From NCBI GenBank assembly GCA_024637215.1, contig JAGXFM010000001.1:1-60656 (forward strand): 60,656 bases of DNA, written 5' to 3'. The notes under the pieces are model-generated. The model searched no databases and had not been told where the DNA came from. It saw only the letters and a list, made by a program, of their open reading frames with translations. Shown here piece by piece: positions 8,600-21,945 of this stretch; the stretch's first letter is position 1, and each line of letters opens with the position of its first letter. The position numbers and the translations under genes are program-made. The DNA comes from Sulfuricurvum sp. Its GTDB lineage: Bacteria; Campylobacterota; Campylobacteria; Campylobacterales; Sulfurimonadaceae.

Positions 8600-9358
8600 T
8601 TACGTGTGTTTAACTAAATATCGACCCAGTTTTTTGAGACTTGCATCCAGTGAACAGAGTTTTTCTCCTCTGTCAAAAAGAGGTAAACTGTATTCAATTG
8701 TCCCCATAGGGGTAATAACACGGCTCCCGCCCCAAAATCCTAAACCGTCTTCAAATCCTACTCGATTTACAAAAACAACATAGTTATGGCTGAGCAATGC
8801 CGTTGATTTTAATAGAGCATCCCATTGTGACTCAATGCTTATCCCCTCATCGCTGAAGTTACGTGCGGGAGAAGCGGCTAATACATAAACAACTTCTGCA
8901 TCCGAGGCTGAAATAGTGGCTATTGTCTCTGCATGCCATAGATCTTCACATACCACCATAATCGCTTTGCCATACGGGGTACTAAAAGAAATTATCGTTT
9001 CACCGGCAACAAAATAACGCCCCTCTTCAAACATCCCATAGGTAGGAAGATAGTTTTTATGATGGATATGGAGCAATGAGCCTTTTGAAAAGTAAAGGGC
9101 ACTGTTATAGACGTTATCGTTATCCCACAATGCGGCACCGATAACAATATCGCACGCTACACTCGCACGAGCCAAATCATTCAATTCTTCAATTTTCCAT
9201 GCATCTTCATAGAGTTTATCTTGGAGCAAATAACCGCTCAATGCCAACTCCGGGAAAACAACTACATCCGCATCTTTGTTCGCCTCGATCAGTGTTAAAA
9301 CGTCATTCAAGTTTGAACGGTTTAGTTTCGGTGCGGATTGGATCAGAGCAACTTTCAT
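8600..9358 (-). CDS. Carbon-nitrogen hydrolase (NAD synthetase/nitrilase-type amidase domain)
   Basis: FPELALSGY, HHKNYLPTYGMFEEGRYF, CEDLWH. Confidence 0.88.
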   Translation of the reverse strand: MKVALIQSAPKLNRSNLNDVLTLIEANKDADVVVFPELALSGYLLQDKLYEDAWKIEELNDLARASVACDIVIGAALWDNDNVYNSALYFSKGSLLHIHHKNYLPTYGMFEEGRYFVAGETIISFSTPYGKAIMVVCEDLWHAETIATISASDAEVVYVLAASPARNFSDEGISIESQWDALLKSTALLSHNYVVFVNRVGFEDGLGFWGGSRVITPMGTIEYSLPLFDRGEKLCSLDASLKKLGRYLVKHT

Positions 9359-10290
9359 TAGAGTGCTTCACAAACCTTGGCGAGTGATTCCATATCGCTA
9401 ATGCCTACTGTTTCAACATCAGGTGCATTTCGTTTATTCAACCCTTTGAGAACTGCACCGTTGCCAAACTCGATCATCATATCAATCTCACTGCTAATCC
9501 CTTCAACGGATTGTTTGTATTTCACCGGTTGGATAAGTTGAATCTTAAGAAGTTTCAATGCATCTGCTTTTGAAGCGTATTTTTCAGTCGTTACATTCGA
9601 AACAATCGGAGCGCTAAAACTCCCACTTACCATTTCTTCCATCGCTTCACCCAACGGCTCCATTGCACTTGAGAGTAGGGGACAATGACTTGCAATTGAC
9701 ATGTTGAGTAATAATGCCCGTTTTGCACCCGCTTCTTTAAATACGCTTTCCATACCTTGAAGATCTTCTTTAATTCCGGCGACAACCAGTTGACCTGTTT
9801 GATTATAGTTTGCAGGCCAAACTTGTTTTCCCTCACTATTGGCCACAGCACAAAGCTCTTCAACGATTGCATCATCCAGACCCAGAATCGCCATCATCCC
9901 GGCATTGATACTCTCACAGGCTTCGCTCATTAATTTGCCCCGTTTATGTACCAAATCGACCGCATCAACATAATCGATTGCACCGGATGCACATAGAGCG
10001 CTAAATTCACCTAACGAATGTCCCAAAAACATCACCGCATCTGTTGGACGAGCTTCTTGAAATAATTTATAGGCTATCATGGATATAAGTAAAATAGCAG
10101 GTTGAGTGTATTCGGTTTGATCAAGTTGTTCATTAGGTTCAAATAAAAGTTTTGTAAAATCAACTCTGATACGTTCACCCGCTCTCTCAAACATTTCGCG
10201 TGCGAGCGCACTGTTTTCATAAAACGATTTGCCCATACCGATGCTTTGAGAGCCTTGACCCGGAAAAATCATTGCAATTTTTTTTGACAT
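9358..10290 (-). CDS. fabD: Malonyl CoA-acyl carrier protein transacylase
   Basis: FPGQGSQ, GHSLGEFSAL, FGNGAVLKGLNKR. Confidence 0.95.
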   Translation of the reverse strand: MSKKIAMIFPGQGSQSIGMGKSFYENSALAREMFERAGERIRVDFTKLLFEPNEQLDQTEYTQPAILLISMIAYKLFQEARPTDAVMFLGHSLGEFSALCASGAIDYVDAVDLVHKRGKLMSEACESINAGMMAILGLDDAIVEELCAVANSEGKQVWPANYNQTGQLVVAGIKEDLQGMESVFKEAGAKRALLLNMSIASHCPLLSSAMEPLGEAMEEMVSGSFSAPIVSNVTTEKYASKADALKLLKIQLIQPVKYKQSVEGISSEIDMMIEFGNGAVLKGLNKRNAPDVETVGISDMESLAKVCEAL

Positions 10291-11060
10291 TAATGTTCCT
10301 TTATTTCTAATTGATACTCGGAATGATCTGCAATTTTTTTCCGCAATGTGTTGCGATTCAATCCAAGTCGCTCAGATAACTGTAATTGAGATTTAAATCG
10401 TTTAATTCCTGCACGGATAAGGGGAACTTCATACAAATGTAAAAAAGCTCTATAGTCATTATTACTTCCGAGTTTTCCCTCTAAATAATGTTCCATAATT
10501 TCCATCAAATCATTCTCATTAATACTGTCAAAAAGATAATGAAGATATACCTGACGGCGAAGGGAAATAGCATTTTCACTTAAATCAGGGACAAATCCGT
10601 TTAAATCAAATGGCTCAGATTTTCCAAGAGTATGCCGTGCTTCTTTTACAAAAGCATCAATCAATACAGCAACATCTTCATTGCGTTCGCTTAACGGCGG
10701 TAAGGCGAGACGAATCGTAAAAATCTCATCCAACTGATCTTGAGAGTATCGAAAACCACCCGTTGCAATAACACGTGTTCGTGTTTTTTGAATGGTTTCA
10801 ATAAGACGTTTCAGATTAGCTACATTATCAAGACGATGGATAATGACATCGCTGTGTGATTCTATTGCGTCCAGTAGCTCATCAAAATGACTCGCATCAA
10901 TAATCGGTGCGTGCGGAAGAATATAACGGGCAAGGGTAAGTTTACCCGTACCCCGTTCTCCGAAGATAATGGCATTTACCCCTAAACCTTTGAGTAAATT
11001 TGCTGTTTTAAACGCTTCTATTGAAGCGTTTGATGCCGTTAAAAAATTAGTGACATCCAC
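10290..11060 (-). CDS. Fis-family transcriptional regulator with degenerate NtrC-type AAA domain
   Basis: GERGTGK Walker A; C-terminal Fis HTH QLSERLGLNRNTLRKKI; ATG at 11099 also possible, GTG at 11060 gives smaller overlap. Confidence 0.75.
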   Translation of the reverse strand: MDVTNFLTASNASIEAFKTANLLKGLGVNAIIFGERGTGKLTLARYILPHAPIIDASHFDELLDAIESHSDVIIHRLDNVANLKRLIETIQKTRTRVIATGGFRYSQDQLDEIFTIRLALPPLSERNEDVAVLIDAFVKEARHTLGKSEPFDLNGFVPDLSENAISLRRQVYLHYLFDSINENDLMEIMEHYLEGKLGSNNDYRAFLHLYEVPLIRAGIKRFKSQLQLSERLGLNRNTLRKKIADHSEYQLEIKEH

Positions 11061-11568
11061 AACCGTGATTTCCGCCACTTCCACAACATCCGCTATCATC
11101 TACTTTGTTTTCAGCCGGAATTCCGGTCATCGCTTCTTCAGCCGATGCATCACGCACATTACTGATAGTGACGCTAAACATCAAATCTTTTCCTGCAAGG
11201 GGGTGATTAAAATCAATAATGACCAAATCATCTTTGATCTCTTTAACCAATACTTGAACCGTTCCGCCGTCTTCGCCTTGACCGTATAATGTCATTCCGA
11301 CATTCAAATCAATCCCTGCAAATTGCTCACGCGGAAGCTCTTGCTGTGCTGCTTCATTGTAATCGCCGTATGCATCTGCCGCTTTTACAAGAACATCACC
11401 TTTTTCACCCATATTCATATGTGCAATCCCTGCTTCAAGACCAGGGATAATTTGCCCTTTACCGAACATGAATGTTAATGGATGTCCACCGACATTGCTA
11501 TCTACAACGTTTCCGCCGTCACGTACTTCGTATTCAATCGATACGATTTGATTATTTTCAATTGCCAT
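11047..11568 (-). CDS. slyD: FKBP-type peptidyl-prolyl isomerase (SlyD-like)
   Basis: SlyD fold motifs, IPGLEAGIAHMNMGEKGDV, FNHPLAGKDLMF, metal-binding tail CCGSGGNHGCGCH. Confidence 0.93.
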   Translation of the reverse strand: MAIENNQIVSIEYEVRDGGNVVDSNVGGHPLTFMFGKGQIIPGLEAGIAHMNMGEKGDVLVKAADAYGDYNEAAQQELPREQFAGIDLNVGMTLYGQGEDGGTVQVLVKEIKDDLVIIDFNHPLAGKDLMFSVTISNVRDASAEEAMTGIPAENKVDDSGCCGSGGNHGCGCH

Positions 11569-11625
11569 TTTAGTGCCTTAACTTTAGATTGTGCGATTTT
11601 AGCACATTTACCTATAGCGATGCTG

Positions 11626-11647
11626 AAAATAGCCATATAGCTATTTT
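11626..11647 (-). terminator. Putative intrinsic terminator downstream of tol-pal run
   Basis: AAAATAGC-CATATA-GCTATTTT perfect 8-bp inverted repeat overlapping the last codon. Confidence 0.55.
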
Positions 11648-12516
11648 AGCTTAGAGAGCCTCTCACTCGCTTCTCTGGCTGCTCCGCTTCCATTGAATTT
11701 TGAAATTGTTGCTTGGTAAAACGCTTTAGCCATCCCATTATCCCCTGTTTTTTCCATCGAGATCCCTGAGTGAAGTAAAAGTGTCGGCATATAGAGTGCT
11801 TTTTCATTACGTGAAGCGCTCTCTTTATAGCTAGCAACCGCTTCTTTATAATTTTTGCGCTCAAACTGTGTCTCACCGATCATATACATCGCTTCGGCAG
11901 TTTTATACTTTTTCACGACCATCTGCTCAAAATAACTCTGTGCATCACCATATTTCTTTTGAGAAAAGAGTTTATTCGCCTCTTTTTCAATCGCAGAATT
12001 CGACATTTTTTCAGGGGTTGCTGTACGCTCAGGAACACTGACCTTAAGTTGTTTAATCAGAGCCGCAAATTGTTCTTTACTCACATAAGCGCTATTGATC
12101 CCGTCAACAACATGCGAAAGCTCTTCTAAAAGAGTTTTAAACTGAGCAATATTTTCGGAATTCGCATTCACTTGTTTACTCAATTCTTCTAGCGTTACGC
12201 TGCTATTGCCGTCGGTTATGAGTTTCTCTTGAAGTTTTTGAAGTGTCAAGGTTTGTTCATTAGAGCGTTGGCTTAATCCCTCAATAATTCCCTGCATCCC
12301 GTCAAGTCGTTCACTAACCGTTTCCACTTTTGCGATTTGCACATTATTTTTTTGGATGACGGATTGAATCTCTTTTTTATTCTCGAGAATCAGTTTCTCT
12401 TCATGGGTAAGACCGTATGGATTAGGGTTATTGAGATCACCCGCCCCGAAAGCCGAAGGCTCGGAAGCAGATGCAATGGTAATGAGTAAGAAAGGAAGAA
12501 GTAGAAACGAACGCAT
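11641..12516 (-). CDS. Tol-Pal system coordinator CpoB/YbgF-like TPR protein
   Basis: Signal peptide, coiled coil, C-terminal TPRs; adjacent to pal. Confidence 0.85.
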   Translation of the reverse strand: MRSFLLLPFLLITIASASEPSAFGAGDLNNPNPYGLTHEEKLILENKKEIQSVIQKNNVQIAKVETVSERLDGMQGIIEGLSQRSNEQTLTLQKLQEKLITDGNSSVTLEELSKQVNANSENIAQFKTLLEELSHVVDGINSAYVSKEQFAALIKQLKVSVPERTATPEKMSNSAIEKEANKLFSQKKYGDAQSYFEQMVVKKYKTAEAMYMIGETQFERKNYKEAVASYKESASRNEKALYMPTLLLHSGISMEKTGDNGMAKAFYQATISKFNGSGAAREASERLSKLK

Positions 12517-13068
12517 TTACGGAAGTTTGAAATCTACACGACGATTTTTAGCCCAGCACTCTTGTGTTTTTTCTAAACAAACCGGATTACTCTCACCAAA
12601 ACTTGCCATCGTGATTGAATCAGCATTTACACCGCTGTTTACCAATGATGCTTTTACAGTGTTGGCACGTTTAAGACCGAGAGCGTAATTGTATTCATCG
12701 CTACCGAATTCATCACAATTACCTTCAAGTTTAATCGATTTACCTTTAACCAAAAGGGTATTTTTTGTCATTGATTCTTGCATATCTTCACGAATCTCAA
12801 ATTTATCATAATCGAATTGAATACTAACCAATTGACCGTCTGAACCGTTTGTACCGTTTGACCCAGATACAGATGTATCGTTTGCACTTGCATTTGTTAT
12901 AGGGGCAATGACCGCATTAGTATCTGTCCCGGTTGTTTGTGTTGCATTTGTCCCGATTGACGTTCCATTTGCATTTGCCGTAGCATCGATTGCAGGTTCT
13001 TTAGAACTACATCCACTTAAAACTAACATTGCTACCGTTGCGCTTAAAAAAGCAACTTTTTTCATCAT
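12517..13068 (-). CDS. pal: Peptidoglycan-associated lipoprotein Pal (OmpA C-terminal)
   Basis: Lipobox LSGCS; GNCDEFGSDEYNYALGLKRAN. Confidence 0.93.
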   Translation of the reverse strand: MMKKVAFLSATVAMLVLSGCSSKEPAIDATANANGTSIGTNATQTTGTDTNAVIAPITNASANDTSVSGSNGTNGSDGQLVSIQFDYDKFEIREDMQESMTKNTLLVKGKSIKLEGNCDEFGSDEYNYALGLKRANTVKASLVNSGVNADSITMASFGESNPVCLEKTQECWAKNRRVDFKLP

Positions 13069-13125
13069 GATATCTCCTCAGGATTATAAATATTTAACGT
13101 TATGATACCTAAAAAATTGTTAACA

Positions 13126-14373
13126 CTACCAATCAATAGACTGAATTCGCCCTATTTTCAGTGGAAATGCAAAGCTTTTGTTAAGTCCAAAACGGATAAC
13201 GCCGATAGAACTGCGTGATCCTTCTTGTTTCGTATACAAAATCGCTTCACCATCAGGAGAAAATCTTGGAAAATCATTCTCTCCACTCGCCGTTAGCCGT
13301 TTAACATTACCCGAGTTAAGAGACAAGAGATGAAGATTAAAGGTATTGCCTGCAAAATTTGCGCTATTCTCTCTGGCTTTATAGACTAGAAAATTTTTAT
13401 ACGAGCTCAAAGAAGAGTTGCTTTTACCTTGATACACCAATTGTGAAACCGCATTGCTGTTAATACGCGTCGAAAATATATTAGGATATCCCAAACGGTT
13501 AGAGACAAAAGCAATCGATCCATCCCCCATAAACTGTCCGTTAACATCAATCCCTGAATAATCGGTAATACGTGTTTTATTACCCGAGAGCGTATCATAA
13601 AGAAAAATATCAGGTTGTCCGTTGGGTGCCAACGTTAATAAGAGGCGGCTGCCATCTTCACTCACATCCGAACATACCGCCATCCCGTCTGAACTGATTA
13701 TCCTCTCTTTTTTTCCGCTAAAAAGATTCATTTTGTAAATTGTCGGCTTCATGTCCGATAAAGCGGTATAGTATAAATCAGTTTGCTCGCGATTAGCCCA
13801 TTTTGCAAATCCGTACATCCCCCCTTTTAAAATCACTTTTTGATACGAAAGGGTGTAATCTGATGCCACTATTTCTGATTGTCTCGGACTCGTTAAGCGG
13901 ATGAATAAGACTTTGCGCTTAATCCAGTCGATAGGAGAACCGCCAAGTTTTGCATTAATATCATAGGCGATCGAATGCGACAAAAATACTGCCATTTCAC
14001 TCTGTTTCAAAACATAATTTTTAAAAAATAGCTCTCTTCCATTCTGGAGCAGTTTGATATCTGCACGTATTCCCCCTGCTCCGTCGTTACTTAAACGATA
14101 GCGCAGTATATACTGAGCATCTTTATGTATTGGTGAGGGTAGAGGTGAGTCAAATGCCGCAGTCGCATAACGCTCATCAACCGTAAATAAAGAAACCACA
14201 TTCATATCCGCCGCTAACATTTTGGTAAATTTTTGGCTTATTTCACTGCTTTGCGGCGATGAATCTTCAATCGCTAGCGGTGATAATCCCTCAACCCCTT
14301 TAACGACTTCAAGAGTAGCATCTGCCCCCCATGTAAGTTGAATTAATGTTAAAATAAAAAATAAAAATTTCAA
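13126..14373 (-). CDS. tolB: Tol-Pal system protein TolB
   Basis: WD40-like beta-propeller repeats, position between pal and tolA-like gene. Confidence 0.92.
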   Translation of the reverse strand: MKFLFFILTLIQLTWGADATLEVVKGVEGLSPLAIEDSSPQSSEISQKFTKMLAADMNVVSLFTVDERYATAAFDSPLPSPIHKDAQYILRYRLSNDGAGGIRADIKLLQNGRELFFKNYVLKQSEMAVFLSHSIAYDINAKLGGSPIDWIKRKVLFIRLTSPRQSEIVASDYTLSYQKVILKGGMYGFAKWANREQTDLYYTALSDMKPTIYKMNLFSGKKERIISSDGMAVCSDVSEDGSRLLLTLAPNGQPDIFLYDTLSGNKTRITDYSGIDVNGQFMGDGSIAFVSNRLGYPNIFSTRINSNAVSQLVYQGKSNSSLSSYKNFLVYKARENSANFAGNTFNLHLLSLNSGNVKRLTASGENDFPRFSPDGEAILYTKQEGSRSSIGVIRFGLNKSFAFPLKIGRIQSIDW

Positions 14374-14377
14374 ATGA

Positions 14378-15124
14378 TTACTCCTTAGCGGTTAGTATAA
14401 ATTCCAAAATTGCATCTTTTCCCTCAGGATGTTCCGGAAAGCGAATAGAAACAAGTCGATCTTTTAGCCACTCGACTTCGCTGTTAAACGACCTATTTCC
14501 GGAATAACTAATCACTTTGTAACTGATTAATTTTCCGGATGCACTAATACTCATACGTACTCGTGCTACTTCCCCTGCCGTTCCTGAAGGAGGACGAAAA
14601 TAGGTATAAACCAGACCTTGAATCTTAGCATGGTATTCGTTAACAAGTGGTCCACTCGATCCCCCTTGAGTGACCATCTTAACAGAAGGCTTGAGTAGAT
14701 CGACTTTACTCACTTTATCCGAAAAACGGGGAGAATCTTTTTTCTCCAAGATCTCTTTTTCAAGTGCACTCAATTGTTCTCTGTGTTTACTCTCTTCTCG
14801 TATTTTTTTAGGTGTTCGGTCTACCTTTACCTGAGAAAAAAGATCAGATATTTCAGGAACTTCTTCCTCTTCGACAATAGGTTTTTCTTCTACAGGCTCA
14901 GGTTCAGCTTTTTCAGGGGAAGTAAGAGCTTCAGTGCTTGTTTGAATTTCAGCTGTTGTCGGTTCAATGAGAGATACCGATACATACTCACTTTCTTTCA
15001 TGGCAAAGTGCTCTATCGTCGGAGACAATGCTAAACTGTACGCTGATAAAAATAGCAAAACAAGAAAAAGTGTAATCGAAATCAATCCACTTAGAAAAAA
15101 ATAGCGATCTTGGTTAAAACTCAT
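14378..15124 (-). CDS. TonB/TolA-like C-terminal domain protein
   Basis: Single N-terminal TM, Pro/Glu-rich spacer, TonB_C-like tail. Confidence 0.8.
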   Translation of the reverse strand: MSFNQDRYFFLSGLISITLFLVLLFLSAYSLALSPTIEHFAMKESEYVSVSLIEPTTAEIQTSTEALTSPEKAEPEPVEEKPIVEEEEVPEISDLFSQVKVDRTPKKIREESKHREQLSALEKEILEKKDSPRFSDKVSKVDLLKPSVKMVTQGGSSGPLVNEYHAKIQGLVYTYFRPPSGTAGEVARVRMSISASGKLISYKVISYSGNRSFNSEVEWLKDRLVSIRFPEHPEGKDAILEFILTAKE

Positions 15125-15159
15125 TTGACAGCATCTTTTATAGAAACTCTAAAATACGT

Positions 15160-15582
15160 TTAGCCATTGGATGCTAACGATACTTCTCGAAAACCGGCTT
15201 TTTTAACTGCCCCTAATACGGACATTACTTTTCCATAATCAAGCGTTTGATCTGCACTTATCAAGACAGTAGCATCATGATTTAACGTCTGTGCATGAAG
15301 AGAAAAATTATCTTCAAAGGTATCCATTTTAAACGGTTCTTTGTTAACCGTAATCTCCCCACCTTTACTGATAGTAATATGTACAGGAGGAATTTTTGTC
15401 AGCTCTTTTTGCGCGGAACCCTTGGGAAGTCGGATTAACTCTTCATAAACGATATTGGGTGAAATAACCATCAAAATAGCAAGTAAAACCAACATTACAT
15501 CCACGAGGGGAGTAATGTTGAGTTCCGGTTTTTCATCCCAATCAAACATTGTGTTAGGCATCTTTAGAAAGGAGTGCATCAC
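15160..15582 (-). CDS. ExbD/TolR biopolymer transporter
   Basis: ELNITPLVDVMLVLLAILMV. Confidence 0.93.
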   Translation of the reverse strand: MMHSFLKMPNTMFDWDEKPELNITPLVDVMLVLLAILMVISPNIVYEELIRLPKGSAQKELTKIPPVHITISKGGEITVNKEPFKMDTFEDNFSLHAQTLNHDATVLISADQTLDYGKVMSVLGAVKKAGFREVSLASNG

Positions 15583-16120
15583 CTTGCATACGAATCAGAC
15601 CTGATAATTCAAAAGCTTTGCGTTTGAGTATTTGATGATAGGTATAGGCAAAAATAGCAACAAATATTCCTGAAGCAGTCGCAACCAATGCGTCTGAAAC
15701 ACCCGAAGCGATTACACTCATCGTTCCACTCGCCTGCCCGATATTGTCAAACGTATCCAAGATGGAAACAACCGTACCAAAAAGGCCGATAAAAGGGGTA
15801 GTTGATGCAACAATGGAGAGAAACATCAACCCCTTCGTCGCCTCTTTGGTAGCCGAATAAGAAGCCATATCAAACAAAGAGGTTGAAAGACGTGATGATG
15901 ATTTTGTAAAATGACTTAAATACGCAAAATCAGGGATTTTAGATGATCCAAGCAATAATGACTCAAGTGATTGGTTTTCAGTGGTAATCCATTGATTAAG
16001 AGAAAAAAAGCGGTAAAAAAAAGTCCAATTAACGGCTATAAAATAAAGAGAGAGGACCAGTAACACAAAAAGTGTTACCGGATGGCTTTTATCGTAAAAA
16101 TTTGCAAATGATTGAAACAT
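15554..16120 (-). CDS. TolQ/ExbB/MotA proton channel
   Basis: ASTTPFIGLFGTVVSILDTF, GVSDALVATASGIFVAI. Confidence 0.93.
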   Translation of the reverse strand: MFQSFANFYDKSHPVTLFVLLVLSLYFIAVNWTFFYRFFSLNQWITTENQSLESLLLGSSKIPDFAYLSHFTKSSSRLSTSLFDMASYSATKEATKGLMFLSIVASTTPFIGLFGTVVSILDTFDNIGQASGTMSVIASGVSDALVATASGIFVAIFAYTYHQILKRKAFELSGLIRMQGDALLSKDA

Positions 16121-16124
16121 TGAC

Positions 16125-16517
16125 TTAAACTAAACGATGTGCCGCAGATTCGATACGTGCTGAAACGGATGCGATCATTGCGTTAGAATCACCTACACTG
16201 GTGATCAAAGATTTTGCTTCATCAAGAGCTTTAGCAATATCTCCTTCGCTTTCACCGCGAATCGCAACCGCACCGTCGACCAAAACAACAACTTTGTTTT
16301 GAGTGATTTGGACAACGCCCCAATTCACAACGATTGATTCCGTTTTACCGTTCTCTTTTTGAATATCGACTACTCCGGCTTGGAGCAATGTAGTCAAAGA
16401 GACGTGTTCAGGGAGAACACCGAATTCTCCCTCTTCACCCGGTAGGGTGACGCTTTTAGCCGGCCCGTTATAAATCGGACCGCTTGGGGTTAGCACTTCT
16501 AATTGGAGTGTTTCCAT
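16125..16517 (-). CDS. atpC: F1Fo ATP synthase epsilon subunit
   Basis: LEVLTPSGPIYNG, LPGEEGEFGVLPEH. Confidence 0.97.
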   Translation of the reverse strand: METLQLEVLTPSGPIYNGPAKSVTLPGEEGEFGVLPEHVSLTTLLQAGVVDIQKENGKTESIVVNWGVVQITQNKVVVLVDGAVAIRGESEGDIAKALDEAKSLITSVGDSNAMIASVSARIESAAHRLV

Positions 16518-16544
16518 AGTGTTTCCTTATAAGGCGAGAAGCAA

Positions 16545-18847
<2,303 letters not shown>

Positions 18848-18855
18848 AAAGATCC

Positions 18856-20373
18856 TTATTCAGCAACGAAAGTAGATTTAAACTCTTCGAGTGCTTTTTT
18901 CATCATCGCCATCGTTTCATCATCAATTTTTGATGTGCTACGGATGTTTTCAAGAATTTGTGGATAAGACGCTTCAATGAACGGATACAAATCCGATTCA
19001 AATTTAACGACAGAATCTGCAGAGATATCATCAAGATACCCTTCATTACCCGCGAAAATAATCAATGCTTGTTTTTCAGCACCGAGTGGAGAATATGGAG
19101 GTTGTTTCAAAACTTCAACCATACGTTGACCACGCTCAAGCTGTTTACGGCTTACTTCGTCCAAATCAGAAGCAAATTGAGCAAACGCTTGAAGCTCACG
19201 GTATTGTGCTAAATCAAGACGCAAAGTTCCGGCAACTTGTTTCGTTGCTTTGATTTGTGCCGCACCACCGACACGTGATACCGAGAGACCTACGTTGATC
19301 GCAGGACGGATACCTGAGTTGAACAAATCAGTTTCCAAGAAAATTTGACCGTCAGTGATCGAAATTACGTTGGTAGGGATATACGCCGCAACGTCACCCG
19401 CTTGAGTTTCAATGATCGGAAGAGCGGTCAATGAACCTGCACCCAACTCATCGTTCAATTTCGCTGCACGCTCTAAAAGACGAGAGTGTAGATAGAAAAC
19501 GTCACCCGGATATGCTTCACGACCCGGAGGACGGCGAAGGATCAATGACATTTCACGGTAGGCTACCGCGTGTTTGGAGAGATCATCATAAACGATCAAA
19601 CCATGACGTGCATTGTCACGGAAATATTCACCCATCGTTACACCGGTATACGGTGCAAGGAATTGGAGCGCTGCCGCTTCAGAAGCAGGAGCAGCAACGA
19701 TAATAGTGTATTCAAGGGCACCGTGTTCTTCAAGACGACGGATAACTTGTGCTACGGTTGATTCTTTTTGACCAATCGCAACGTAAACACAAACGACACC
19801 GTTCCCTTTTTGGTTAATGATCGTATCCAAAGCAACGGTAGTTTTACCGGTTTGGCGGTCACCGATGATAAGCTCACGTTGTCCACGTCCGATCGGAACG
19901 AGGGCATCAATCGCTTTAATACCGGTTGCCATCGGCTCGTGAACCGATTTACGTGCCATAATCCCAGGAGCTTTCTCTTCTACGAAACGGATTTCACTTG
20001 TTTCGATTGGCCCTTTTCCATCGATCGGCTCACCAAGAGCGTTCACAACACGGCCTAGAAGTGCATCACCAACAGGAACACGTAAAAGACGTCCAAGACG
20101 TTTTACACTCATACCTTCACGAAGGTCTTTACCTTTACCGAGAATAACAACACCAACGCTGCTCTCCTCAAGGTTCATAACTAGACCGCGTGAACCGTCT
20201 TCAAATTCTACCATCTCACCGGCCATAACGTTGTTCAAGCCATAAACTTGAGCGATTCCATCTCCGTATGAGACGATTTTTCCGGTTTCATTAATATCTA
20301 CATTTAGTTCGAAATTCTCAATTCGTTCTTTAATGATTGAACTGATTTCGTCTGCTTGTACTTTTGCTACCAC
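18856..20373 (-). CDS. atpA: F1Fo ATP synthase alpha subunit
   Basis: [29 protein letters not shown]. Confidence 0.99.
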   Translation of the reverse strand: MVAKVQADEISSIIKERIENFELNVDINETGKIVSYGDGIAQVYGLNNVMAGEMVEFEDGSRGLVMNLEESSVGVVILGKGKDLREGMSVKRLGRLLRVPVGDALLGRVVNALGEPIDGKGPIETSEIRFVEEKAPGIMARKSVHEPMATGIKAIDALVPIGRGQRELIIGDRQTGKTTVALDTIINQKGNGVVCVYVAIGQKESTVAQVIRRLEEHGALEYTIIVAAPASEAAALQFLAPYTGVTMGEYFRDNARHGLIVYDDLSKHAVAYREMSLILRRPPGREAYPGDVFYLHSRLLERAAKLNDELGAGSLTALPIIETQAGDVAAYIPTNVISITDGQIFLETDLFNSGIRPAINVGLSVSRVGGAAQIKATKQVAGTLRLDLAQYRELQAFAQFASDLDEVSRKQLERGQRMVEVLKQPPYSPLGAEKQALIIFAGNEGYLDDISADSVVKFESDLYPFIEASYPQILENIRSTSKIDDETMAMMKKALEEFKSTFVAE

Positions 20374-20393
20374 TATTTCTCCTTTCCCGAGGG

Positions 20394-20930
20394 TTAAATT
20401 GCTTTTAAAATGTGCTCAACCAATTGAGCATTAAGGCGGCTTTTTGAAAAATTAATCTCTACATTCAAATCATCAACTTCTACACGGATACCGTCAAAAT
20501 CAGAAGCAACATAACTCAAAGAGATGGTTGCCCCCATTTTTGTACCCAAATCGCGTGCAATCGTATCAACCGAAGCTTGATCTACAACATTATTACTGTA
20601 AATACGCCCTTTGAATGTACGTTTTACACGACCGATTTCACGTGTTAATTGATCTGCGATGACAGGAATCAATGAAAGACGCCCGTTTTCAGCTAATAAT
20701 TTGATCAAGTTATTAACCGTAGTACTGTTTGCTGAAGCGACCATATCTAAAATCAATTGGCATTTAGCACTGCTGCTAACGTCATTGGAATTCATAATAA
20801 GGTTGAATTTTTCATTTTCATACGCTTTTGCTACCGTACTAAGAAGTGTAGACAAGTTATCTAACGATACTTGATCACAACTCTCCATCAACGGTTTGAT
20901 GTAACGTTTTGCAATAAGTTCATGCCGCAT
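20394..20930 (-). CDS. atpH: F1Fo ATP synthase delta subunit
   Basis: OSCP/delta motifs and operon position. Confidence 0.93.
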   Translation of the reverse strand: MRHELIAKRYIKPLMESCDQVSLDNLSTLLSTVAKAYENEKFNLIMNSNDVSSSAKCQLILDMVASANSTTVNNLIKLLAENGRLSLIPVIADQLTREIGRVKRTFKGRIYSNNVVDQASVDTIARDLGTKMGATISLSYVASDFDGIRVEVDDLNVEINFSKSRLNAQLVEHILKAI

Positions 20931-21458
20931 TTATGCCACCTTCTTTTTCAAGATTTCGGTCATTGCTTCTTTTCCTAATGCATCATTGCTACTATTCATA
21001 ACATCATTCATTATTTCAGAAACTACGTCACGAACCATTTTACGCTTATCAAGTTCCATTAATGCGCCGTTTTGTTTTGCAATAATTTCAAGATCTTGCT
21101 CACATTGCGCCAAAATTTTATCACTCAAAATTTTGTTCTCTTTTTTACTCGATTCCGCTAATTCAATCGCAAAGCGTTCCGCTTCTTCGACTTTATGTTC
21201 AGCCGCATCTTTTAGACGTTTTGATTCACGAAGACGCTCTTGAACTTTTTCAAGTTCATCGGCGATTCCTGTAGTTCTTCCGCTAAAATAGCTTTTAACC
21301 GGTTCAGCCAAAATGTAAAACAAAATTCCGGCAAAAATCAGGAAGTTAACCGTTCGTTGAACGATATCTGTAGAGCCTTCTGCACCAGCATCTGATCCAA
21401 ATAGATAGGCGCTGAGCATTAATAGTGTAACGATTATTTTACCCATTGCATACCTCAT
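20931..21458 (-). CDS. atpF: F1Fo ATP synthase b subunit
   Basis: N-term TM, long charged helix, operon position; ATGA overlap with upstream gene. Confidence 0.92.
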   Translation of the reverse strand: MRYAMGKIIVTLLMLSAYLFGSDAGAEGSTDIVQRTVNFLIFAGILFYILAEPVKSYFSGRTTGIADELEKVQERLRESKRLKDAAEHKVEEAERFAIELAESSKKENKILSDKILAQCEQDLEIIAKQNGALMELDKRKMVRDVVSEIMNDVMNSSNDALGKEAMTEILKKKVA

Positions 21459-21877
21459 ATCTGACTTAGTTTTGCTGATACAGCAGATTGGAATGCCGGC
21501 GCTTCATTTTGAAGCGTAGCGATCAACCGTGTTCGTTCTGCAGACAATTCGCCTTCGAACGTTGCGTACTCAAGTGCTAATTCAGCACGTTTTGTCTCTA
21601 TTTTGCTATTTGCCAGCGCTTTGGCTTCAGCAATAACTTTTTCTCTTAATGCCGCTGCTTCCAGTTTAGCATCACTCATAATCTTCTCAGCTTTGGCGTG
21701 AAACGCAGCAATTTCAGAATCGTTGTTTCCAACTTGTTCCAAATCTTTTTTAATATCTGCATCCCGTTTTTCCATATAGCTGAAAAGAGGTTTGTAAAGC
21801 AAACTGTTTAGTAGGGCAATAAGGACAAGGAAGACAATCAGTGTGCTGCCTAGCAGCATCGGACTTATATCTAACAT
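21455..21877 (-). CDS. F1Fo ATP synthase b' subunit
   Basis: Second b-type subunit: TM plus YMEKRDADIKKDLEQ helix. Confidence 0.92.
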   Translation of the reverse strand: MLDISPMLLGSTLIVFLVLIALLNSLLYKPLFSYMEKRDADIKKDLEQVGNNDSEIAAFHAKAEKIMSDAKLEAAALREKVIAEAKALANSKIETKRAELALEYATFEGELSAERTRLIATLQNEAPAFQSAVSAKLSQI

Positions 21878-21945
21878 ACCACCTCCTAAAAGTTGCGTGA
21901 TTATACAACTTATAAATTGAAGGGACAGTTAAACGCGGGGAGATA

